From Fonsecaea monophora (taxonomy: Eukaryota > Ascomycota > Eurotiomycetes > Chaetothyriales > Herpotrichiellaceae): a stretch of 64,000 nt of DNA. The notes below the pieces were generated by a model. The model searched no databases. It saw only the letters and a program-made list of their open reading frames with translations, and was not told where the DNA came from. Below are positions 46,050 through 56,218 of this stretch, in pieces. Positions within the stretch are counted from its first letter, which is position 1; every line of letters starts with the position of its first letter. Both the position numbers and the translations under genes were made by a program. The DNA is taken from contig NW_019173947.1 in the NCBI RefSeq assembly GCF_001642475.1, forward strand, positions 1-64,000. The letters are read 5' to 3'.

Positions 46050-47699
46050 ATGGCCTCCTTTGCTGCCAAACCCCTTGAACCCGCCTACCTGACCTCTGCA
46101 GAACAACGCTTCCTCTCCAAACAACCCGATTACAACAAACTTATCATCGACTCCGAGGAGCTCAGACGCCGGATCTGGCTCAGTCATCCTCGAAGCTGGA
46201 CTATCACAAGAGGCCAACGGTCTGCAGGTCTAGGAGATCTTGACAGGCTCCCCCTCGAACTACAAGTATATCTCTTTGCCCGAACGCCGGTGAACACTCT
46301 GTTCAACCTCCGAGCGACCAACACTCATGCGAAGCAGCTAGTTGAGCAATGGCAGCCTTTCAGGGCCATCATCACCCATGGTGCCGATGCAATCCGGGCC
46401 CTCCTGGCGACTGGTGCCGATTACATGTGGACAGTGCCCCAACTGGTTGATGTCCTCTTCACCACCAAATGTGAATTCTGTGAAGACCATGGTGAGATAC
46501 TGCACCTACTAAAGCTCAAGCGAGTCTGCTTTCGGTGCCTTTCTCAAGAGCGTGAGCTACTCGCCGTCAACCTCGGCTACGCTCAAGGCACCATGAAGCT
46601 TTCCCACAACGAGCTGCGGAGGCTTCCACAGTTGGTGACCGTGCCTCAGAACTGCTTTTGGGGGTTTCCTGCCGAAAGGGGCTATATCTTTGACTACAAG
46701 TCTGCAGTGGAGGTCCGCCGGCAGCAAGGACCTACACCAATAATGGCTGAAGCTCAGGTGCCACCGGCACCTTGCCAAATCCCCTTGATGCGGACTCGGT
46801 TCAGATTAAATGCAGACCAATGCAGTATCCAACCACGTCCCAAGTCGTCAGTCCAAGCCCGCCGTTGCCAAACGGATTTGCGTCTCCTGGACGAGGAGAT
46901 CTCTCCGCCCGAGACAAATTACGCACAGCATGCCTGTGCAGTCCGCCTCCCTGCCCTGAGACGCCAGTCTAGGTGGGTTGCAGACGGCTCCCTCCAGACG
47001 ACCATCTCAAAGATCGAGGCGGTCCACTGTGGTGGATGTGCGTACTACTGGAACTATCACTCGGCGTTGCCGTGGGAGTTCCATCGGCTCTATCCACATC
47101 AGCAGGGGGAGGTGGACTCAGAGTTCCACAGACATTTAAGACACTGTGTTTATGCTCGGCTGCAGTGGAGATGGATCCACAAGCCCTTGCGTCCCCTTCC
47201 GACAGAGATGGTGAGGGAGTTCCTCAAGAGCTTCAGGCTGTCGTATTTCCCAAGGCACGGCAGTTTTCACGCGGCCGTGGAAAACGCCTCGTTTGAGACT
47301 ATTCCAGACGATGTCATGGCGCTGATGGACTCGAGCGATGCTGATTTCAACGCCTTCTCCCCACAATATACCTGGCCGGAGCTGAAGGATGATAATGAGT
47401 CGTGGATGCCCAAGCGACTATCACACGCTTCTTACCTGCAACTTGAAAGGATGAGAGCGACTGCACGCCTTCATCCCATCGACAAGCAGGACCACTACTG
47501 GGACAGCCTGGTGAGTCAAGAAGCAGTAAGCCAGGCAAATTGGGCGTGTGCGAACGTCCACAGTGGCAGAGTCTCTCTCTTCCGTGGGCCGGCTTCAGTT
47601 CTAGCAGAGAAGCGGCAATTACGCGAGAAGAAGTTCCGGGCGGAGGGGAGACTATCAGGCAGACAACCTGAATGGGGATTTGGTCACTTCTACCTTTGA
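46050..47699 (+). CDS. F-box-like protein with internal CxxC motifs
   Basis: A single exon gives 549 aa. Near residue 65 an F-box-like helix pair appears (LDRLPLELQVYLFARTPVNT, then LFNLRATN). Farther on, CEFCEDHGEILHLLKLKRVC and FRCL form two cysteine pairs, an arrangement I have seen in fungal F-box proteins with a zinc-knuckle-like insert. The rest is Arg- and Trp-rich with no further domain. F-box proteins select substrates for SCF ubiquitin ligases; the partner is unknown. The start has a good context (CAACATGG). Confidence 0.75.
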   Translation: MASFAAKPLEPAYLTSAEQRFLSKQPDYNKLIIDSEELRRRIWLSHPRSWTITRGQRSAGLGDLDRLPLELQVYLFARTPVNTLFNLRATNTHAKQLVEQWQPFRAIITHGADAIRALLATGADYMWTVPQLVDVLFTTKCEFCEDHGEILHLLKLKRVCFRCLSQERELLAVNLGYAQGTMKLSHNELRRLPQLVTVPQNCFWGFPAERGYIFDYKSAVEVRRQQGPTPIMAEAQVPPAPCQIPLMRTRFRLNADQCSIQPRPKSSVQARRCQTDLRLLDEEISPPETNYAQHACAVRLPALRRQSRWVADGSLQTTISKIEAVHCGGCAYYWNYHSALPWEFHRLYPHQQGEVDSEFHRHLRHCVYARLQWRWIHKPLRPLPTEMVREFLKSFRLSYFPRHGSFHAAVENASFETIPDDVMALMDSSDADFNAFSPQYTWPELKDDNESWMPKRLSHASYLQLERMRATARLHPIDKQDHYWDSLVSQEAVSQANWACANVHSGRVSLFRGPASVLAEKRQLREKKFRAEGRLSGRQPEWGFGHFYL

Positions 47700-49719
47700 G
47701 CCCCACGAAAGAGAGGAAAGAACTGTGGGATTTGTCGAGGTCGAGCTCAGCAAGAATTGAGTTGAGAATCACAAAACAACATTTCGCTCCACGAGCAATC
47801 GACACCACAACACAGCCCAACCTAGAATAAATGGATACATGCACACAAGAGCACACCGACCTCGACACTGTGATACGACAACGGCATTTCCGCATAGACA
47901 GGATGTTCAAGCGCCTATCTGGGAGATGACATCCTAGCAGCAATAAGTTTGAAGCTTGCAGAGTCAAAGAGAGAAAGCACCGGGAATATACAGCACTGGA
48001 AACCTCAAGAACCACACCATCTAAGCAAAGTTGGCGGCTTCTTAGCAGCGCTTCACACAGCACGCCATACCTCGGATACAAGGTCAGCCAAAGTATCGGC
48101 AGAACTGACCAGACAACAGTACGTATTTTCTGCGATTACCAGAAAAGACAAATCAATCACCTCATCGCGGCTACAGGTCGGAAGCGTACCACCATGGAGG
48201 AATTGAAAGCGACAATCAGGCCAATTTATCGAGAGAGACAGAAGCACATAATATCTGTGCAGCACTCAACTGGAGGGAATCGATAAGGTCGGAGCGAGGT
48301 TTTTTATTGCGGGACATGGAGAACGTCGATTTGGGATGATAGCAGAGGACCACCCTCGAACGTTTTCTCCATTGGATAAGGCGCGAATCGATGCGCGTTG
48401 ATGTGACGGGCTTACAGGTTAGGGAGTGAGAATCAAGGACGGCATTTTGATGGAACGGGACGAAATGGGCACGACAACGGATCTGAGTCGGAACACATCA
48501 AGCCTCAAGTCAGACATGGATCTCACTTCAGGGAGGAGACACAAACCCGACACTAGAACACTCAGAGGGGAAGATTATATTCTTTCGACCCCGGCCACAC
48601 GATGTCCGGACGGGAACAAATCAGCAACATGCTTAGGAGTCTGATTCGAACACATCATGAGAGGGATGACCCAGAGGCTTCAGCCAGTCTCTGGTGTCTT
48701 CGTTGATCGGAATGCTACTTCAATCACGCCAATAGAACCTTGGATATTCAACTGCGACCAGACGAACGGCAACTCAACGAAGACGACTAGGGCGTCGACA
48801 CCAGTTCTTCATGGATACGAAGACGAGGCTGGAAAAGAAAACACTCGTGATATGAGTGACGACCAGAGCTTTTCTGAGATCAAGACGAAGAGGAATACAT
48901 GATCAAGAGGGGAGGCTCGCTAGCGCGGACCCCTAGCTAAGGGGAGAGGGAGGGATGTACTAGGATACACAGGAGAGAAGGAATACGTGGAGAGACATGG
49001 ATGATTGGTGAGACGGAACAAGGCTGTAAGGCTGAGCTGAGCCTTGTGCACAGTATGACGGTACATTTTGGGATATGACATGATGGAAATGAAATGATAG
49101 GATGGGATGGAATGATATGGCATGCCACTACGCTATGCTACAGGATATGGTGATGGTGATGGCCATGCAGAATGCACGATACAAATAGATACCCATCCAC
49201 GAGAATAGGAAATCGAACAGATCTCGACAAAAGGGCACACTGACTCCTTTCCTTTCCTCTCCTGATTGCGGCATTTGAAGTACAAGGTTGAGTGGCTAAG
49301 GGAAAGGGGTGTGAAGTGTGGGCGTGAACGTGAACGTGAACGTGAGAAGTGCGTGGTTACACAAACATACATACACGTATCACAGTATCGACGACATACT
49401 AGCATGGCCGACTAGATCTGTCCGATGGCCTGGTTGAGAATCTACTCGATCAATCCCAATCCTCCCAGCTAGTCTCTTTGATTTCTCGCCCCCTTCTTAT
49501 CATTCCCTAGCCAGCGAGCCAGCCAGCCAGCTGTGTGTTTCTGTCTCTGTCTCTGCCTCTGTTCGGCTACTCTCTCTCGCTCCCGCTCGGTTCCTTGGTA
49601 TTGCCCAGGCCTCCATTCCTTCATTCCGGTCGTCTCGTGTCGGTATGTGCGAGCATGTCCCTTTTTTCCGCGGCTCCCTCTCCTCTCGATCCAATACCAA
49701 AAGACAAGAAGGGGCAAAT
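47700..49719. other. 2-kb gene-free stretch
   Basis: Between the convergent F-box-like gene and the PhyH gene. Frames are short and motif-free. A short hairpin (CCCCTAGCTAAGGGG) lies near 48929-48943, and CT-rich microsatellite DNA fills 49,510-49,580. No RNA gene is recognised. A tRNA-like B-box near 48,640 was checked and rejected. Confidence 0.5.
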
Positions 49720-50775
49720 TCAGTACCACCGGGGCCGATACTCGGGCCACACGCTGAGCTCGGTGCGAAACGTCTCTAGCACTTTGGCGTCGCCGTCGAA
49801 ATCGACGCCGTTGCTGCGCAGTTTCTTGTGGTCGACCTCGCCGTCGACCCAGTCGGCGGCGTAGGCCATCTCGTCGGCCCAGGACTCGACCATGTCCTTG
49901 ACCGCGAGGGGCAGCTTGACGGCGCTGCGGCCGCGCCACCAGGCCGGGCTGGCCACGAAGGCGAGCATGATGCGCGGCTCGGCCGTCAGGTTGGGCATCC
50001 CCGCGTGCCAGAGCCGCAGGTCGCGCAGGATCAGGCTGCCCTTGCGCGTGCGCACCTGCACGGGCGGCGAGTGTTTGCGGCGCGTCTCGAGCGCGTCGGG
50101 CTGGATTGTCAGGAGGCCTTCGACCGCCACCACCACTTCTTCTTCTTCACCATCGTCGCCACCACCACCACCTTCTTCTGTTCGTCCCGTGGTGGAGGAG
50201 ACCCGGTTGTTGTGCGCCTCGTGCACCGACACGTGGTGGCTCCCCACCCACACCTCGGTCCCGCCGTTCTCCGCCGTCACGTCGACGAGGTTGATGTTGA
50301 CGACGTACGCAAAGGGGAAGTAGGCCGGGTGCGCGAACTCGCAGTCCGAATGGACGGGCTGGCGGCCGTCCGGGGGCGCCTGCAGCGCCGTGTTGCCGTT
50401 GGCGTAGTGGACGACGGGCCGCGGGCCCAGGACCGCCGCGAGGATGGCCGCCGCGAACGGGTTGCACCAGACGTCCTTGAACATGAGGTCCCTGGTGGGC
50501 GGCGGCGCCTGGTCCATGTTGCGCGTGTGCTTGCCAAAGTTGAAGTGGTGGTCCGGGTCGGCGGCGATCTCGAGCGCCTCGGGCGACAACTTGGCGTTGA
50601 GCGCGTCGAGGTGCGCCGGGTCGATGGCGTTGTCGAGCACCACGATGCCGTCTTTGTGCAGGAACGCGGCCCCTTCGCCGATGAGGTCGAGCGTCGCGGT
50701 GCCCGACCGGCGCACGTCCTCGGGGATGTGGATGGTGTGGACCTCTTGGTCGTAAAGGGGAGCGTACGAGCCCAT
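49720..50775 (-). CDS. PhyH-type Fe(II)/2-oxoglutarate dioxygenase
   Basis: A single exon gives 351 aa. The iron-binding facial triad fits H142 and D144 (PVHSDCEF) and H257 (RLWHAGMPNL), with Arg268 in PRIMLAF for 2-oxoglutarate. It belongs to the phytanoyl-CoA dioxygenase family, whose fungal members often act in secondary metabolism. The substrate is unknown. An acidic/Gly insertion (about residues 197-218, TGRTEEGGGGGDDGEEEE) interrupts the jelly-roll in a loop. Third positions are overwhelmingly G or C, unlike its neighbours. A long antisense frame exists purely because of this bias. Confidence 0.9.
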   Translation of the reverse strand: MGSYAPLYDQEVHTIHIPEDVRRSGTATLDLIGEGAAFLHKDGIVVLDNAIDPAHLDALNAKLSPEALEIAADPDHHFNFGKHTRNMDQAPPPTRDLMFKDVWCNPFAAAILAAVLGPRPVVHYANGNTALQAPPDGRQPVHSDCEFAHPAYFPFAYVVNINLVDVTAENGGTEVWVGSHHVSVHEAHNNRVSSTTGRTEEGGGGGDDGEEEEVVVAVEGLLTIQPDALETRRKHSPPVQVRTRKGSLILRDLRLWHAGMPNLTAEPRIMLAFVASPAWWRGRSAVKLPLAVKDMVESWADEMAYAADWVDGEVDHKKLRSNGVDFDGDAKVLETFRTELSVWPEYRPRWY

Positions 50776-51959
50776 TTTTTTTTATGACACCACGAGATAT
50801 CCTAATCTCCTAAGGAACTTGATGGTGTGTTTTCGTGATTTTGACGGTGTCGTGGCCCCCACCAGCCGGGTCAAGGCAGACAGCAAATGTGACGAGATAT
50901 CTGTTTGCGAGGCACACGTTTTCAATCAAGCCAACGATCAACCCATTGTCCAAATGTCCAACGGTCAAATGGTCAAATGTCCACAAATAGTTGGGATCAC
51001 CCGATCAGAATAGAGCAGAGCAGAACACAGAACAAAGAAGCAAAGCGAAGCGAACGAAGCAAGTCACTTCCCGATTAAGTGTCCCGCTTCACGTCAGGTC
51101 ACCTTAGCTCGCATGGGGTTCACGGCTCACGGTTCACGCCTGTGTAGCCGAAGACCACGCACGGCGATCCAGACTGGCGGATTGATAGATAGATAGATGG
51201 AAGCGCATCATAGGGGGGTGGTGCTTATCATCGATCTGCCACGTCTGCCCATCAGGGCAGGGTGGTAGGTGGTAGGTGGTAGGTTGCATTTGTCGATTTG
51301 ATGAGGGGTAATAGGTATCATGCGCAATCGCTAGCCCGTCAAGCCCGTCAAGCCGTCCATGACCAAAAGCGGGAAACGGTCGCTCGTTGGAGGCGAGACG
51401 AGGAGGAGGACGGAAATGACCGAAGAGTGAAGGAACTCAGTACGGACAGTCAAACAGCCCGCAATGCGACATTGATACAAATACGAGGTACATACAGTTA
51501 GTTATCCCGAAGATTGATTGATTGATTGGGAGATTGGGACGCCTCACAGTCGCCCTCAACCCTCGATCATCATCCGGAATAGATACAAGATTACCTCTTT
51601 CGGATCGTCGACAACTCGCTTTGACGCCATATAGACATAATGTAGACCTGTCTTTCAACATCATGTGCCGGACCACCAGACGACGAGATTGGGCCGATTA
51701 TGGAATCAAACCTGGGGCCTGAATAAATGTCGTTGATTTCCCCTGGCTTTGGAGTAAATGGTTGTCTCGTGGACAAGACCCCCCTCCCCCTCGGTAGGAC
51801 GGTATATAAACATGGTCAAATGTCGCTGCCAGTTTCTGTGACTTTTATGTACCGAGTCTATAATAGACACGGGCTACCTTGTCTCTTTTGTCTTATGCAG
51901 TGTTCAAACAGAATATGAGGAATCTCTTCCCTCTATATATATATTGACAAGTTGAGAGG
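50776..51959. promoter_or_regulatory. Divergent region with local repeats and a TATA box
   Basis: The PhyH side contains imperfect repeats of GTCCAAATG/GTCAAATG near 50,945-50,985 and GGTGGTAGGT near 51,260. A TATATAAA at 51803-51810 stands about 150 bp before the ATG of the decayed hydrolase. No gene is supported inside. Confidence 0.5.
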
Positions 51960-52441
51960 ATGTCGACGACTCAAACAACCTTCACCCAATACGTGGACAC
52001 TCCAACTGGTGGTGAGCTTTGCGTACTGACGTGTTGGCGACAAGAGTGGCGTTCCTTGACCATGCATATCAACTATCAGGCTAATATGTACCAGTTGGGA
52101 TCGATATGGTGCAGCGGTAAAAACATTTCGAGGCTGTGATGGACTCGTCGGGGAAACCCCTCGAGCAGCTCTCGGTCGGTTGGGCTAGCTCCAGATGCCC
52201 CATTCTTCTCGCTACTGGCGACAACGACTTGGTGGATCCCACCATTCGAGAGGCTGGGAGCTATATCTCCCAAATCCCAAATGCGCAGCTGGTCATCTAT
52301 CCGTGTGCGGATCATGACCTTCTGTGGCAATACGCGAAGCCTTACACAACGCACATCAGCATGTTTCTCGAGGGGACAAAGGTTAATCCATATCTGTCAA
52401 TGCCGGAATGGGACCGCTCGGTGGCAGGAGAGGAGCGTTGA
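51960..52441 (+). pseudogene. Alpha/beta hydrolase remnant
   Basis: ATG 51960 opens MSTTQTTFTQYVD, the usual N-terminus of a fungal alpha/beta hydrolase, but the frame is soon lost. The catalytic serine elbow and most of the fold are missing. Around 52,185 the C-terminal part reappears: CPILLATGDNDLVDPTI, IPNAQLVIYPCADHDLLWQY (acid and His region) up to the stop at 52441. It is a relic with a large internal deletion and stops, still behind a good TATA box. Confidence 0.7.
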
Positions 52442-54028
52442 TGGATTGCCAAAGACTCAACCCGTACTCCTCTTGAAGGATGTCGATCCAGAATACCTTC
52501 TGGAGCTGACATTTGGCCTTGTCCCACGTCAGGTAATCATGGTGGCCCCTCTGAAACTGCACCAACCGTGCTCGGAACCAGTGGTACTCGTCCGAGTCGA
52601 CTGACACCAATCCTCCCATGAAAAGAACCCAGAACACCAACTCATCGGGAAGCAGCTCAGGATCGACGGCACGGCATGCTGTTTTCAGCTCCTGGGAAAT
52701 AAGACTGGACGAGAGTCTGGTGAAGGGGACTTCTCGGATGAGCGTCTGTACGAAGATCAGTGCTGCTATCACACACACTCTTTCGGCCACCCTCTGCTTT
52801 GGCCCTTGTGACCGCAGGAGGTCGTGCTGAATGCACGTCACGTCCTCGTCGAACGCAAGAGGGTCGACCGGCACTAGCGTCTCAGCTGCAAAGCTGAGGG
52901 CATGGCACAAGTACGAGAGCTCCGTCAGAGCATTCAATGCCGTTGGTGTCAAATCGAGGTTCAAAATTGCCGCGGGAATAGGAGGCGAAACCGAATCAAG
53001 CGCCATTATGCTATGGAGCGACTTCCTGGTTCTGGTCGGACGCGGAAAGTGAGGATGTGAGAGTGTATCGACAGCGCCGACAGTGTCCGATCGATAGATC
53101 TTCATGTGCAATACGTCCCTCACAGCGTCGAATCCCCCTCGTGCTCGTATCATTTCGTACATGCCCGAAGCATGCATTCTCCATTTTTGATGATTTCCCA
53201 GGTGATTCTCGTAGAGCGCCAGGCACGATACCGCACCAATGGTGAGATCCGTGTACTTCCCGTCGCGTAGTCTGCGGTTGAGTCGATTCAGAATAACCTT
53301 CATGAGCAGGTGCGAATCCCTGAATGTCTGGTGTCCAGATCCGAATGAGTAGTGCGCGGCACATGAGAAGAGGATCGTGTGCAACGAGACCTCATCCGTC
53401 ACGACTGCAGGTAGCCAGATTGTTTCAACGGGGTTGTAGGCAAGTCGCAACGCCCTGCTGATTGGATACATGGACGCAGCAAGGCGTGTCGGATCTTGGT
53501 CCACGTCAGTACTCTCGTAGTCACACTTCTTTTGAGAAGATACATACAGTAGCTCATGTACTCTTGGAAGGAGCTGACTTCCGGGTCGATAACCGTGTAA
53601 AGGGCCGTGGCTGTTCCAGGAAGCGTCGATTGCGTGGGCCAGAGTACATTCTTCCTTGTCTCTACAGACTTGATGGGTGGGATCGGAGCCGTGGCGTCCG
53701 AGTCTGGGGTTTGTTCCCCAGCTGGTCCAGTGTGGTGGACCTTCTTCGGTCTGGCATTCTGCTTTGAGGTCCTCTCCTTGGGTTTGTATGTCATGAACTG
53801 TATCTGACCCGACCCCTTTGCATTGCCCTTGGCTTGCGACTTGTGCACCGAGGTTGATCCCGCTCCTAGAGGTGTCTGAGCTACCTTGATGGTGACCTCC
53901 GGGACACGAGAGGGTTGAAGAACCAACTCATGGGAGTGGATGTCCTTCTTGACCCTTTTGCGCCGCTGCCAACTTCTGTCCACCATGAAGAGTGGCTGAG
54001 AGGGGAAAATCACCGCTTCCTCGGCCAT
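52383..54028 (-). CDS. Fungal-specific transcription-factor-domain protein, no zinc cluster
   Basis: Two exons (minus), 53548-54028 and 52383-53494, give 530 aa; the intron splits a Tyr codon (MSYYPTRLAASMYPIS). The N-terminal 150 residues are basic and Ser/Thr/Pro-rich (RSWQRRKRVKK, possible nuclear signal) but have no Cys-rich cluster. The C-terminal part is the fungal TF helical domain (LFSCAAHYSFGSG, GAVSCLALYENHLGN, GGFDAVRDVLHMKIYRSDTV). It resembles regulators of the fungal_trans_2 class, which often lack a DNA-binding domain. Its 3' end overlaps the hydrolase relic on the other strand by 59 bp. Confidence 0.82.
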
Positions 54029-54612
54029 AATGGGCGACTATCGGAGAAGATTTCGAGACTGGAACTCGACTCATACTTTAGAGAAACAGAAAAAGAAGTT
54101 TGGCTTTTTTTTTAATTCAGGGACACGAGAATAGGAGATCTGGGCATGCCTTCTGGGATGCCTGAGGGGCTGAAGTTGTCCTTGGCCTTTCTTGGGTGCT
54201 TGGGTTTGGGTAAGCACGATGACTAAGCGATTTCTCCCCGCGAGGCTGAATATCTCAGCCTCGTCACCCCCAGTCTGACTCCACTCCATTGGGCAAGGGA
54301 TTAGGCTTTTGTGTCTTTGTGCAGACAAGTTTGATTACGTTAAATCACAACTTGAAACCAGTACATAAATCTTTGCGGACGAACTCTGATACCCTCAATA
54401 TGGAGCTCTTGGCCAATGGTGGAGAGATCAATCGCTCCAATAAAGCGTCCGCCGCACCTCGGCCGAAAAAAACCTTAAGCAGCCGAGAAATACATTGTTT
54501 GCTGCCTGGAGGTAGCAATGTTCTGGTTTTCTACACGCCGGGATCCCAAGATTGAAGACCGCTCTCTAATTCTGGAGAGCATACTCGTCCATCTTGAACA
54601 AAAAGTCGCAGA
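54029..54612. promoter_or_regulatory. Divergent promoter region
   Basis: A 584-bp spacer between the TF-like gene and the Rossmann-fold gene. It has A- and T-runs near 54,085-54,115; no gene is supported. Confidence 0.45.
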
Positions 54613-55449
54613 ATGAAGGGGATTCTGACTGGAGCCACGGGATTCATTGGGGGAGAAATCCTGAACCAATGCCTTGACCATCCACGCATCACGTCACTCG
54701 TGGTCCTCTCGCGCCGCCCAATACCCGAGCCAGCTGCGAGTAACTCAAAGGTCAAAGTCATCATCATCCAGGACTTTGGGAACTATCCGGACTCGGCTCT
54801 GGAGGAGTTCAAAGACGCGGATTTCTGTATCTGGTAAGAAGGCCAATCCGCTTTTTGGAAAGTCACGTCCCGTTTCTCGGATCAAATGACCAACACGCTT
54901 GAAAAAGGGCGATCGGTACATACAATGGCGGCGAAGACGTCGAGGCCGACCTTCCATTCGCGCTTTGCAAAGCGATCGCCAAAGCCCGCAATGGAGCAAC
55001 GACTAAGCTGTTCCGCATGGTCCTCCTGAGCGGCATGTTTGTGGTACACGACCAGAATGCTTCTCTGTGGTTTAAACCCACGACGCGCAAGGCCAAGGTA
55101 TGTATTGATGTGCACACACACACACTCTCTCTCACACACACCCTCCGAGATCTCCATTTTTGCTAACAGTCTACCCTAGGGAGTTGGGGAGATGAGACTG
55201 CTCGCATTTGCCGACGAGCAGAACAAGAACGACGGGAATTGGGAGTCATACGTGGGCAGACCAGGCCTCGTGCTGCCCAAGTACATCGTCGGTATCCACA
55301 CAGGCACAATCGGAAACAGACTTATCATCGGCGTGGGGGTGCTCGCGGCGGGAATGATCGAGACGGCCTTGGAGGGGAACCCTGAATACATGATTTATCA
55401 TTCCGCACTTTTGGAGAAAGGAAGGGAAGCGATCCGGAAAGCCAAGTGA
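54613..55449 (+). CDS. Small NAD(P)-binding Rossmann-fold protein
   Basis: Three exons, 54613..54833, 54908..55097 and 55180..55449, give 226 aa. GATGFIGGEILNQ is the nucleotide-binding glycine motif of the extended SDR/NmrA-like class. KARNGATTKLFRMVLLSG and a C-terminus RLIIGVGVLAAGMIETALEG follow. There is no YxxxK catalytic pair visible, so it may be a redox sensor or a non-enzymatic Rossmann protein and not a typical reductase. Length fits small fungal NAD(P)-binding proteins. Confidence 0.85.
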
Positions 55450-56218
55450 TCAAGTCAACACACAAGATTGATTGGCTGGCGTTGTATATTATATTCTCTT
55501 AGCGCAGGTGGTACATCGTTACAAGGGTCGTAGGATGGGATCTCGGGATGCTGGAGCAGAATTTCCCATATCAATTCGTAAACATGTTCCCTCGTCTGTA
55601 TTGGGAGATTACGCATGTCATTGCGTTTCCCAGTCCGCCGGTAGTTTAGGCCATGAAGAGTCCCCGGGTTCTTGCTTGACAAAACCACAGGGATATTCTG
55701 CAGCTTGACGCACACTCGCCCAATCGCCTTGTTCATCCCCTGTATCTCCCCGGGCGAGGGGCCCAATGACTCTTGAGGCAAGGGACCAAGCCGTCTATCG
55801 TGATAGTATGACCGTGCATTCTCCTACCTTGAAGAGATCAGAGCAGTCCTTTTCAATATGCACGAAACGGCCAGGAAAGTGATGACGCAGATACCTTCAT
55901 CTATGCATTCGTGAATCTTCATATCACCGTCGTGTGACCAAGAAACACAATACCAAGCCTGCAGAGAAGTAATGACTGGTTGCCCCATGTAATATGCATG
56001 GTACGCACATGGGTTAATCGGACCACTCGGCCGAGGACACCTCATTGCAGCTCAAAAGGATTCTTGAAAAGGGGGAGCCAGTCCTCCTAATATTCTCTGC
56101 AATCATCTGTCCCTCTGAAGAAGTTGACAGAGACTTTATCTCTATGGTATCAGCTGCGGCTTGACGTCAAAGACATGTTTGCTGTCGATTTCCGCATTGA
56201 TTTCAACTCTTGCTATGA
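55450..56218. other. Convergent spacer, no gene seen
   Basis: Between the Rossmann-fold gene and the minus-strand regulator. No supported frame or RNA. Confidence 0.5.

Noticed and set aside
48620..48735. tRNA-like B-box (TGTTCGAATCA on the minus strand) with a TGGCTGAAG-like A-box
   Set aside because: The T-arm and acceptor stem do not pair, so no cloverleaf forms.
49828..50787. Long plus-strand frame (319 codons) antisense to the PhyH gene
   Set aside because: It is a mirror of the GC-rich codon pattern of PhyH; its composition is Val/Arg/Asp-rich repeats and no family fits.
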